NCBI GenBank assembly: GCA_002973575.1
Contig: PVEQ01000016.1
Coordinates: 1 to 64,000 of the forward strand
DNA: 64,000 nucleotides
Origin: Sediminibacterium magnilacihabitans
GTDB taxonomy: Bacteria; Bacteroidota; Bacteroidia; Chitinophagales; Chitinophagaceae
Direction: 5' to 3'
The notes under the pieces are model-generated. The model ran no database searches. It had not been told where the DNA came from and worked only from the letters and a program-made list of their open reading frames with translations. Position 1 is the stretch's first letter. Every line of letters begins with the position of its first letter. The position numbers were made by a program, and so were the translations under genes. Below, one piece after another: positions 16,720-24,956 of this stretch.

Positions 16720-18951
16720 ATGGATTACCTGAAAGAATACCGCAGTTTCATCAGCAGCCATTACCTGAGCGAAGGGGTAAGGATCACCGCGGCGATACTC
16801 CTGCCTGTACTGATCTGGAGCTACCTGGGCAACCTGCCTGTGGGCATGACGATGGCCCTGGGCGCTTTATCGGCAAGCATTCCCGATAACCCGGGTCCTA
16901 TCCATCATCGCAAGAACGGACTCATCGTTTGCACGATCGTGATCTTCTTCGTATCCATCATCACTTCCTTAACAGCGCCCATACACACACTGTTCTTTTT
17001 TGTGCTCACCGGCTTCTGTTTCATTTTTTCCATGATCGGCGTATACGGTGCAAGGGCCGGCTCTATTGGTGTTGCTGCTTTGTTGGTGATGGTGTTGCAA
17101 ACAGAACATCCGGCAAAAGGATGGGATATCTTATTCGATAGCCTCATACTGGTAGCAGGAAGCGGCTGGTATATTTTACTCAGCCTGGTATTGTACGGCA
17201 TGCGACCGTATAAATTGATACAACAGGCATTGGGTGAATATGTGATGATGGCTGCCGATTACCTGCGGGCGAAAGCCACTTTCTACGATAAGGAATTGGA
17301 TTACGATAAGAACTACCAGGTATTACTGGCCCGGCAGATCGCTGTGCAGGAAAAGCAGAACCTCGTGGCGGAACTGATCTTCAAAACCAGGAGCATCGTT
17401 AAAGAATCCACGCATACCAGCCGGGTTTTAATGATGATATTCATGGATGTGGCCGACCTGTTCGAACGGGCCATGACTTCTCACCAGAACTATGAAAAGC
17501 TGCATAAGTATTTTGATGAAACGGGTATACTGGATGAGTACCGTTTACTCATCGTGTCTCTTTCCAATGAACTCGATGAAATAGGCATTGCACTCAAGAG
17601 TGGCACCACATCGGGATACGATCAGCGAATCGATGAAGAATTGCTGGAAGAAAGAGATCACTTGCAGAAGTTACGCACCACCATGCTCAACCCTTCGAAC
17701 ATTGAAGGATTCATCAGCCTGCGTCATATACTGGACAGCATCGATGATATCGCTGCGCGGATCAGGACCCTGCATCATTATACCTCCTACGATAAAAAAT
17801 TACGCAGGAAAAAGATTGACACACCCAACCCCGATGATTTTATTTCGCACCAGGATATCGACCCTAAAATGTTGCGCGATAACCTGAGTTTCCGGTCGAA
17901 CATTTTCCGGCACTCACTGCGCATCACTACTTCAGCGGTCTTTGCTTACCTGGTAGCGCAGTTCCTGCCGGTGGGACATAGTTACTGGATATTACTGACA
18001 GTGATCGTGATACTGAAACCTGCATACAGTCTCTCCAAAAAACGCAACGTAGAAAGGCTTACAGGCACTATTCTCGGCGCACTTATAGGATTGGCCTTTC
18101 TGTATTTGGTGAAGGATAAGACCGCCATTGTGATTGTGCTGGCTTTCGCCATGATCGGCACTTACAGTTTTATGCGGAGGAAGTATATGGTGAGTGTAAC
18201 GATGATGACTTTCTATCTGTTACTGATGTTTCACCTGCTTGACCCGAAAGATTTCGCAGTCATTTTCACCGACCGTATCATTGATACATTGATCGGCTCA
18301 GCGATCGCTTTTATTTTTGGTTACCTGTTGCAACCGGTATGGGAGCATGAACAGATCAATGAAACCATGGCTACAGTGCTCAAAGATGGTATATTGTATT
18401 ACCGGCTCACTGCTGCACCGTTTACCGGTAAACCTTTTGACAAAGCGGTTGCCAATGTAGCCAGGAAAAACAGTTGGGTGGCGTTGGCAAACCTGTCAGA
18501 CGCGTTTACGCGCATGTTATCGGAGCCGAAGAGTAAACAGATCAATATACCACATATCCACCAGTTTGTAGTGGCCAACCACATGCTCGTTTCCCATATC
18601 GCCACACTTACTTATTATGCCGATTCACTTTCGGGAGAATATGTTACGGAAGATTATCAACCACTGATCAATGCCAGCACGCGTTATCTTGAACAGTCTT
18701 TGCAGTTGGTAGAAACAGACAAAGGAGAGGATGGCCTGCAACAAGACACCACCGGTGTGCGATTGATGGACCAGCACATCAATGAACTGATGCGGCAGAG
18801 ACAGGAAGAACTGAAGAAAGGCATCATTGAATCTTCACTGCGCAAAAAGTTGTCGGATTTCAAATCCATTACCGATCAGTTCTATTTCATTTATAAAATA
18901 GCCACTGATATACAAAAAATAAGCCTGCACCTGAAACCTGAAAATGATTAA
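16720..18951 (+). CDS. FUSC-family (YccS/YhfK-like) membrane protein
   Basis: A 743-residue protein built as membrane block, soluble block, membrane block, soluble block. The first block begins with GVRITAAILLPVLIWSYLG and contains PVGMTMALGALSASIPDNPGPIHH; the second has FRHSLRITTSAVFAYLVAQFLP, SYWILLTVIVILKPAYSLSKKR and ERLTGTILGALIGLAFLYLV, the typical FUSC core. The fusaric-acid-resistance-like family is thought to export aromatic or other organic acids, but direct evidence is scarce. No membrane-fusion or outer-membrane partner is adjacent. It converges on the korA gene with five bases between. Confidence 0.88.
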   Translation: MDYLKEYRSFISSHYLSEGVRITAAILLPVLIWSYLGNLPVGMTMALGALSASIPDNPGPIHHRKNGLIVCTIVIFFVSIITSLTAPIHTLFFFVLTGFCFIFSMIGVYGARAGSIGVAALLVMVLQTEHPAKGWDILFDSLILVAGSGWYILLSLVLYGMRPYKLIQQALGEYVMMAADYLRAKATFYDKELDYDKNYQVLLARQIAVQEKQNLVAELIFKTRSIVKESTHTSRVLMMIFMDVADLFERAMTSHQNYEKLHKYFDETGILDEYRLLIVSLSNELDEIGIALKSGTTSGYDQRIDEELLEERDHLQKLRTTMLNPSNIEGFISLRHILDSIDDIAARIRTLHHYTSYDKKLRRKKIDTPNPDDFISHQDIDPKMLRDNLSFRSNIFRHSLRITTSAVFAYLVAQFLPVGHSYWILLTVIVILKPAYSLSKKRNVERLTGTILGALIGLAFLYLVKDKTAIVIVLAFAMIGTYSFMRRKYMVSVTMMTFYLLLMFHLLDPKDFAVIFTDRIIDTLIGSAIAFIFGYLLQPVWEHEQINETMATVLKDGILYYRLTAAPFTGKPFDKAVANVARKNSWVALANLSDAFTRMLSEPKSKQINIPHIHQFVVANHMLVSHIATLTYYADSLSGEYVTEDYQPLINASTRYLEQSLQLVETDKGEDGLQQDTTGVRLMDQHINELMRQRQEELKKGIIESSLRKKLSDFKSITDQFYFIYKIATDIQKISLHLKPEND

Positions 18952-18956
18952 AGCGC

Positions 18957-20804
18957 TTAGAGCATCGCTTCAATGGCATCTAGCAGTTCGCTTTTGGTAA
19001 TGGGAACACCCATGATCTTGTTATAACCTTTGGCATCTACCAGGAATTCATCGCGGATGATGCGTACCAATTGCCCGTTGTTGATCTCGGGAATCAATAC
19101 TTTATCAAAGTTTTTGATGATCTCACCCAGGTTCCTCGGGAAAGGCTTTACATAGCGAAGGTGTGCATGGCTAACGGCTTTGCCTTCTGCCTGCAATTCA
19201 GCTACCGCGCTTTTAATGGCGCCATAAGTAGAGCCCCATCCCAACACCAATACTTTTCCTTTTTGAGGTCCGCTGTCGAGTGTTTGCAAAGGAATATAAT
19301 CGGCAATCTTGTCTACTTTGGCCTGGCGTGTTTTCACCATGTGCTGGTGGTTGTCCTGGTCGTAACTCACATTACCTGTCACATCTTGTTTTTCCAGTCC
19401 GCCGATGCGATGCTCCAACCCAGCCGTTCCGGGAACAGCCCAGGGCCGTACCAGTTTCTCATCGCGTTTATAAGGAAGGAATTTTTCTTCCCCTTCATCC
19501 AATTGCTTTTTGAATTTCACTTCAATGGGTTGCAATTCTGCCGATACCGGGAATTTCCAGGGCTCGGCGCCATTGGCAATATAACCATCACTGAGCAGGA
19601 TCACGGGCGTCATGTGCTGCACGGCAATGCGTACCGCTTCATAAGCAACGTCGAAACAATCGCTCGGAGTAGCGGCAGCAATGATGGGCATGGGGCATTC
19701 GCCATTCCGGCCATAATAAGCCTGCATCAGATCGCTCTGTTCTGTTTTGGTGGGCAAACCGGTAGAAGGTCCGCCGCGCTGTATGTTTACAATGAGCAAT
19801 GGAATTTCCAGCATCACAGCCAATCCCATGGCTTCGGATTTGAGTGCCATACCGGGTCCGGATGTAGTGGTTACACCCAATGAACCGCCATAACTGGCGC
19901 CGATGGCCGATGTGATACCGGCGATCTCGTCTTCTGCCTGGAAAGTGCGCACACCAAAAGCTTTGTGCTTGCTCAGTTCATGTAAAATATCCGATGCCGG
20001 TGTGATGGGATAAGTACCCAGGAAAATGGGCAGTCCGCTTTTTTGACTGGCGGCGATCAACCCCATCGACAAAGCCTGGTTACCCATGATGCTGCGATAG
20101 AGGCCCGATTTCATCCTGGCTTTCTCTACCTTGTAGCGGGTAGTAAAAGCTTCTGTAGTATCGCCATAATTATAACCTGCTTGCAGTACTTTGATATTGC
20201 TTTGCAGGATAACGGGCTTCTTGCCGAATTTTTCTGTAAGGAAGTCGATGGTACTGTCCAGTGTACGGTTGTACATCCAGTAAATAAGACCCAACACGAA
20301 CATGTTCTTTGCACGGTCTCTTTCCTTGGTACCCAGCTCGGTAAAGTCTTTCAGCGCTTCACGCGTAAGCTTGGTTACATCAACGGTAGTGAGGTCATAA
20401 GCATCCAGGCTGCCATCTTCCAAAGGATTCACTCCGTCGGGATAATTGGCCAGGCGCAGGTTTTTATTGTCGAACCCATCTACATTGGCAATGATCTTGC
20501 CACCGGGTTTGATACTCTTGAGGTTCACTTTCAACGCAGCAGCGTTCATGGCCACCAGCACATCGCAATGGTCGCCGGGCGTATATACCATGTCGCTGGA
20601 GAAACGCAACTGGAATCCGCTCACGCCGGGCAGTGTGCCGATCGGGGCGCGAATTTCTGCGGGGAAGTCGGGAAATGTTGCGAGGTCTATACCCAATAAA
20701 GCGGTATTGTTGGTAAACTGTTGCCCCGTCAGTTGCATTCCATCACCACTATCGCCTGCAAATTTGATCACTACATCCTGGAGGAGCTCTTCTTTTCTTG
20801 TCAT
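18957..20804 (-). CDS. korA: 2-oxoacid:ferredoxin oxidoreductase, alpha subunit (fused gamma/alpha)
   Basis: The start MTRKEELLQDVVIKFAGDSGDGM gives 615 residues; a longer frame upstream reads as non-coding and overlaps the divergent promoter. The N-terminal gamma-type domain has FAGDSGDGMQLTGQ and PDFPAEIRAPIGTLPGVSGFQ; the alpha domain has LGTYPITPASDIL, EDEIAGITSAIGASYGG, TTTSGPGMALKSEAMGLA and NIQRGGPSTGLPTKTEQSDL. These enzymes convert 2-oxoglutarate (or other 2-oxoacids) to the acyl-CoA with reduction of ferredoxin. The beta subunit with TPP and Fe-S site, usually the next gene, is not present in the window. Substrate assignment is therefore inferred. Confidence 0.88.
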   Translation of the reverse strand: MTRKEELLQDVVIKFAGDSGDGMQLTGQQFTNNTALLGIDLATFPDFPAEIRAPIGTLPGVSGFQLRFSSDMVYTPGDHCDVLVAMNAAALKVNLKSIKPGGKIIANVDGFDNKNLRLANYPDGVNPLEDGSLDAYDLTTVDVTKLTREALKDFTELGTKERDRAKNMFVLGLIYWMYNRTLDSTIDFLTEKFGKKPVILQSNIKVLQAGYNYGDTTEAFTTRYKVEKARMKSGLYRSIMGNQALSMGLIAASQKSGLPIFLGTYPITPASDILHELSKHKAFGVRTFQAEDEIAGITSAIGASYGGSLGVTTTSGPGMALKSEAMGLAVMLEIPLLIVNIQRGGPSTGLPTKTEQSDLMQAYYGRNGECPMPIIAAATPSDCFDVAYEAVRIAVQHMTPVILLSDGYIANGAEPWKFPVSAELQPIEVKFKKQLDEGEEKFLPYKRDEKLVRPWAVPGTAGLEHRIGGLEKQDVTGNVSYDQDNHQHMVKTRQAKVDKIADYIPLQTLDSGPQKGKVLVLGWGSTYGAIKSAVAELQAEGKAVSHAHLRYVKPFPRNLGEIIKNFDKVLIPEINNGQLVRIIRDEFLVDAKGYNKIMGVPITKSELLDAIEAML

Positions 20805-20875
20805 GCCAAAAACTGTTATAATAGTACGCGAAGTTACTATAAACTGTTCATGCACAGTAATGGAAACAGATCGAC

Positions 20876-20883
20876 TATATTTG
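20876..20883 (+). promoter_or_regulatory. -7 box TATATTTG of the deacetylase gene
   Basis: An exact TAnnTTTG match ending 18 bases before the start codon. No TTTG was found at the -33 distance. The same interval must also hold the divergent korA promoter. Confidence 0.45.
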
Positions 20884-20901
20884 ACGGCAAAAAAACGGTT
20901 A

Positions 20902-21777
20902 ATGCCGATCAGAAATAATATGCTGGGATTCATCCTGATGCTAACGGTCAATAGTATTGCGAGTTGTAATAATGTTTCAACCGGAAAGGAAGTTTCGGAC
21001 ACCGCCTCCATTGTGAAGTCCGCTGCCGCGCCCGCCAAACCTGCGGCCGTTGATCCGCTTGCCCATTGGCAGCCATTGGCATACGACAGCACCAAAAAAT
21101 ATATTTACCTCTCTTTCGATGATGGTCCCCAACACGGTACGGTAACCTGTGTTGATACCTGCCGGAAACTGGGCGTGAAAGCCAGCTTTTTCATGGTGGC
21201 CATGCATGCCAAAGCCAAATCGGATGGTATGCAGATCGTTAAGATGATCCGTGACAGCTATCCTTCCTTCCTGCTGGCCAACCACAGTACCACGCATGCA
21301 GCTATCGGCTATCACCGGTTTTACAAACAGGTGAGCCAGACGGGCGAAGATTTTACCAATGCCCAGGAGCAATTGCATGTGCCGTATAAAATGGCCAGGC
21401 TGCCGGGCAACAGCGCCTGGGTAAGGCAGGGGGAAATGAAGGCTTCGCCGTTGGTGCGGCCGGTTACCGCTTTGCTCGACAGTGCAGGGTACAATGTATT
21501 CGGATGGGATGTGGAGTGGAGTTTCAACCACAAGAATGCAAGACCCGTTCAAAGTCCGCAGAAACTGCTTGCGGAGGTCGACAGCGCTTTCGTCAGGAAC
21601 AGAACCCATGTGAAGAACCACCTGGTGATCCTTTCGCATGACCGGATGTTCCAGCGGCCGGAAGACGCGGCGGCCCTGTCTGCTTTTATCCAGTTGCTCA
21701 AACAGAACCCGGCCTATGTTTTCGAAACAGTGGATCACTACCCGGGCATCAAACCTCCTGTATACCAGCCATTCTGA
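20902..21777 (+). CDS. polysaccharide deacetylase-family lipoprotein
   Basis: A 291-residue protein starting MPIRNNMLGFILML. The frame is open much further upstream but that part is antisense to korA. A lipoprotein signal ends VNSIASC, with lipidation expected at Cys22. The NodB-homology domain has motif 1 SFDDGP (71-76, catalytic Asp and metal Asp), motif 2 NHSTTH (metal His pair) and motif 3 region RLPGNSAWV; the late ILSHD fits motif 5. It probably removes acetyl groups from a cell-wall or extracellular glycan at the outer face of the inner or outer membrane. It has no close operon partner. Confidence 0.85.
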   Translation: MPIRNNMLGFILMLTVNSIASCNNVSTGKEVSDTASIVKSAAAPAKPAAVDPLAHWQPLAYDSTKKYIYLSFDDGPQHGTVTCVDTCRKLGVKASFFMVAMHAKAKSDGMQIVKMIRDSYPSFLLANHSTTHAAIGYHRFYKQVSQTGEDFTNAQEQLHVPYKMARLPGNSAWVRQGEMKASPLVRPVTALLDSAGYNVFGWDVEWSFNHKNARPVQSPQKLLAEVDSAFVRNRTHVKNHLVILSHDRMFQRPEDAAALSAFIQLLKQNPAYVFETVDHYPGIKPPVYQPF

Positions 21778-21799
21778 TAAAGCTAACATAGATGGACCC

Positions 21800-22663
21800 T
21801 CATTTATCTATGTCCCAGCAACTGGCTGCACCAAGGAGGGATGCATCCTCGTTTAATTGTGCTTTTTTTAAAACGATGTTCAGTTGCCTTTTTTTGAAAA
21901 ACTGCTCCAGCGTAGGGAGAAAATGTGCATGGGCATTGGAAATATTGCCACCGAACACAACTGCCTCTGTGTTAAAATGACTGAGTTGCGGCAAAAGAAA
22001 AGCGCCAAGGTTTTCACTGAATTCAAGAAATAACTGTTTTATGATTGCCTGGTCATTTTCTTCCAGGATTTCTTTTACTCCTGAAATGGATTCTCCGTTT
22101 AACTCCTCGTAACGGCCCGTGAACCACCGGGTGGACAGGTAGTCTTCGGCAATAACATTCCGGAATGTTGTTTTCCATAAGTCTGCATCCGTGGCTACGC
22201 CTTCTTTGTATATTGCCGAACCAAGTCCTGTTCCCAGGGTAAAGCCCAATACCCGGTGGTAGTGACGGGCGGCCCCGCAAAAGACCTCGCCTTGTAGAAA
22301 ACTGGCGGCATCATTTACAAATCGGATGCTTTCAGCAGCCATGCCGAGGCGTTCTGCCAACAACAGTTTTATATTCATTTTATAAAGAGACCTGAATTTA
22401 TCCTGGTCTTCAATCAGCGAAATGCCTTCTTTATAATTGAATGGCCCGGGCATCGCTATACCGATCCTCCTGCTTTCAGCAGGCATGCCAGTAAAAACAG
22501 TATTGATCACTTCACACCAGGTATCAAGTATCTGGCTGGCGGAGCCCCGCGCATTCACTAATTTTCTTTTTCCCGATCCGGTTACTACTGACCGTTTATG
22601 GAGATCCACTAGGGCGACAGTTATATGCGATCCCCCGATATCAACGCCTAACACAACAGACAT
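21800..22663 (-). CDS. ROK-family protein, probable sugar kinase
   Basis: A 287-residue protein with the ROK N-terminal ATP loop VVLGVDIGGSHITVAL, a hinge GIAMPGPFNYKEG, FVNDAASFLQGE (catalytic Asp) and the second phosphate loop GFTLGTGLGSAIY. The ROK zinc-binding cysteine motif is not seen after the catalytic region; TRWFTGRYEEL replaces it. There is no N-terminal helix-turn-helix, so it is a kinase and not a repressor. As last gene of the SusCD locus, 24 bases after the glycosidase-like gene, it would phosphorylate the released hexose or amino sugar. Confidence 0.85.
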   Translation of the reverse strand: MSVVLGVDIGGSHITVALVDLHKRSVVTGSGKRKLVNARGSASQILDTWCEVINTVFTGMPAESRRIGIAMPGPFNYKEGISLIEDQDKFRSLYKMNIKLLLAERLGMAAESIRFVNDAASFLQGEVFCGAARHYHRVLGFTLGTGLGSAIYKEGVATDADLWKTTFRNVIAEDYLSTRWFTGRYEELNGESISGVKEILEENDQAIIKQLFLEFSENLGAFLLPQLSHFNTEAVVFGGNISNAHAHFLPTLEQFFKKRQLNIVLKKAQLNEDASLLGAASCWDIDK

Positions 22664-22687
22664 GTCTTCTATTTTAACACCTTTTCT

Positions 22688-24883
22688 TTACCAGCTTAGC
22701 TTTATCGTAGTGCCTTCCGGATTGTTTTCAAAACTTAAATACAAAGTTTGCGAACCAGCATCCCATGTTTTTGTCACTTCTTTCAATGCGGCCCCGGTAT
22801 GATCTGATAACATAATTGCTTTGGGTGCTGCAGGTAATAACACCCGCATGCTATTGGTAGTCTTTGCGGGGCTTTTGGATATAAAGGAATAGCTATTATT
22901 TTTTACCAGTTCGTCATAGATCCTCGAAGCAGAAGCCAGCACGCTGGGGTGTTTTTTATCGGCCACCCGCGTCAAATTATACAGGAAAGCCTGTTGACCC
23001 GGCTGTACTGTTTTTTTATCGAGTAGAGGCAATTGCGGATCAAACAAATCGATAACTGGTCCCTTTACCACAAAGGGCTCATTGCTGATGCTTTCTTCCA
23101 TAACCGAAACAATATCGTAGGCCCCTCTTTGCAGGTAAAAATTGTTTTTGTATACCAGCTTGCCCGCTTTTGCATCTTTCTCAAAAGCTTCCCTGATGAT
23201 ACTTGTAAAGCGATAGCTTCCGCCTTCTTCCATTACAAATTCTTTCGGGTTTTTGCGTAACAGGTAAACGGTGCCTTTCCCTGTACTGAATTTCTGGTCA
23301 TCTGAAACAGGCTGAATATTCAACAATTGAAACAGCTGTTCGGCAGGTGTTTTAAAATGGTTGCCATTGGTATTCCACCATTCTGTTACATTTTGATAAG
23401 GGTCATCGTCCCTGCCGCAATAGACCAATACACCGCCTTTTTTCACCCATTCTGCAAGGTAACGATGCATATCGGCATTCATGGGCTTCATATTTGAATA
23501 ACTCAATATCAATACTTTGAGACCCTTCAGTGTTTCGGGGTAGGCAAGGTTCTCCAGGTGCACGGTTTCCACCGGCACGCCTGCCTTCAGCAATGGAAAT
23601 GTTTGTCCGTAAAAATTAGAGAATCGCGGGTCTTCAAAACCATTATGTGTGGGGAACCGCTGAAACATCAGGGAATTGCACATCAGTACGCCAATGCCGC
23701 CGGAACCGCTGATCTTGTTTTTTGTCAGTGGCATATTGTTCAGCGCATTCACCATGATCTGCATTTGGGTGGAGTAAGGGCGGGGGATCAAGGTACTTTG
23801 GTTGGTGCCGGCAATTTTATAGGGATGGGTATAGATGCGTTCTGGCCAGGGCATTACTTCATAATCCGCTACCATAGGGTACAACAGCTTTGCAGTAAAA
23901 GTGGCCTGGTAATTTTGCTTGTAATCCTGCCAGTCTTTTTGCCTGTCCTCAATGGGATCGGTCAGGAAAAATAATTTTCGTTTGGTTGGTGCTGTCATGG
24001 AAACCATGGAGCCATATTCGAGGAAAGCATTTTCAAACACCCTTTCTTTGACTTTCCCGTTATAGAAAATCGGTTCGCGTGAAGTGCCTGTCCACACCTG
24101 GGCGATATACCCATCGATACCGGGCAGGGATGCGAGACTTGCTTCGGGACTCACGATCTGCCAGGAGGAGTAGTTTACAAGGGAGTGCGTGGGGATGAAT
24201 ACTTTCACGTTGAGCCCCTTACGCTTACCGTATTGTTTGGCGTAGGCAGAAACTTCTTTTATGGCGTTATAATACAAGTGATATTTGAGCTTGTTGGACA
24301 GATAGGTGTTCTCGGCTGATTCATGCTGGGGCTTCCAGGGAGAACCATAATATTTTTGCCATTCGGCTTTGAACCCCGCGCTGTACCCGGCCCTTGCCCA
24401 GAATTCGGGCTCTTCCAGAAAGATGGATGTGATACCTGCGTCGATGACTTTTTTGATCACAGCGGTCTTCATATATTCAATAAAAGAAGCCGATGGTACA
24501 ATATAAGGAACGTTGTGACCATGCCAGATGGTGTCGCCGTTGCGGGTAACCTGACCATCACTGAAATGATTTTTTCCGTCCCATGTGCCCAGGAAATAAT
24601 TTTCGTATCCGCCCCAAGCGATGCCTGTCATGAAGTTGGTCTGGTAACCTCTATCCCTCCATGACTTGACGCGTTGCTCAAAGCTCAGGCCCGGCCTGTC
24701 GCCCGCGCCATAAATAATAGCGATATCGGAACGCACGTCGATTTCCGGTATCCAGGGACTGCTTGTTTGAAATGCGGTTTTTTCTTTTGGGGCAATGGGT
24801 GTAACCTGGGCAAAAGAGATTGATTGCAGCAGCAGGCTTGCTGCAGAAAAATAGATTTTGATGAACCTTCTACACAATCGCAT
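22688..24883 (-). CDS. secreted glycosidase-like protein with GH42-like layout, unclassified
   Basis: A 731-residue exported protein; residues 1-25 form a signal peptide ending SISFAQ. Residues about 45-400 read as a TIM barrel: DIAIIYGAGDRPG, MTGIAWGGYENYF, IDAGITSIFLEEPEFWARAGYS (an EEPEFW strand end that is a likely acid/base site), VKVFIPTHSLVN and IDGYIAQVWTGTS. Residues about 400-520 look like a glutamine-amidotransferase-like trimerisation domain as in GH42 (GVLMCNSLMF, LEWVKKGGVLVYCGRDDDP-like stretch). The C-terminus is beta-rich. I cannot place it in a known GH family. Position behind susCD and before a ROK kinase supports a glycan-degrading role. Confidence 0.65.
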   Translation of the reverse strand: MRLCRRFIKIYFSAASLLLQSISFAQVTPIAPKEKTAFQTSSPWIPEIDVRSDIAIIYGAGDRPGLSFEQRVKSWRDRGYQTNFMTGIAWGGYENYFLGTWDGKNHFSDGQVTRNGDTIWHGHNVPYIVPSASFIEYMKTAVIKKVIDAGITSIFLEEPEFWARAGYSAGFKAEWQKYYGSPWKPQHESAENTYLSNKLKYHLYYNAIKEVSAYAKQYGKRKGLNVKVFIPTHSLVNYSSWQIVSPEASLASLPGIDGYIAQVWTGTSREPIFYNGKVKERVFENAFLEYGSMVSMTAPTKRKLFFLTDPIEDRQKDWQDYKQNYQATFTAKLLYPMVADYEVMPWPERIYTHPYKIAGTNQSTLIPRPYSTQMQIMVNALNNMPLTKNKISGSGGIGVLMCNSLMFQRFPTHNGFEDPRFSNFYGQTFPLLKAGVPVETVHLENLAYPETLKGLKVLILSYSNMKPMNADMHRYLAEWVKKGGVLVYCGRDDDPYQNVTEWWNTNGNHFKTPAEQLFQLLNIQPVSDDQKFSTGKGTVYLLRKNPKEFVMEEGGSYRFTSIIREAFEKDAKAGKLVYKNNFYLQRGAYDIVSVMEESISNEPFVVKGPVIDLFDPQLPLLDKKTVQPGQQAFLYNLTRVADKKHPSVLASASRIYDELVKNNSYSFISKSPAKTTNSMRVLLPAAPKAIMLSDHTGAALKEVTKTWDAGSQTLYLSFENNPEGTTIKLSW

Positions 24884-24902
24884 AGTTGTTTTGTTTTTTA
24901 GA

Positions 24903-24944
24903 AAGATTGTATTGCCGGTGTCATATTACCGGCAATACAATCTT
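24903..24944 (-). promoter_or_regulatory. strong intercistronic hairpin between susD and the glycosidase-like gene
   Basis: AAGATTGTATTGCCGG and CCGGCAATACAATCTT are perfect 16-bp complements around a 10-base loop. The structure starts 13 bases after the susD stop and ends 20 bases before the next start codon. On the transcribed strand the stem is followed by TCTAAAAAAC, not a T-run, so it is not a classic terminator. It may protect the susCD message or lower readthrough into the downstream genes. Confidence 0.65.
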
Positions 24945-24956
24945 GAATAATACAGA

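Noticed and set aside
20446..20901. Upstream extension of the deacetylase frame
   Set aside because: The extension is antisense to korA and the lipoprotein signal starts only at 20902.
20805..21095. Longer korA start
   Set aside because: The extra 97 residues overlap the divergent deacetylase gene and lack similarity to the KorA N-terminus; MTRKEELLQDVVIKF is the typical start.
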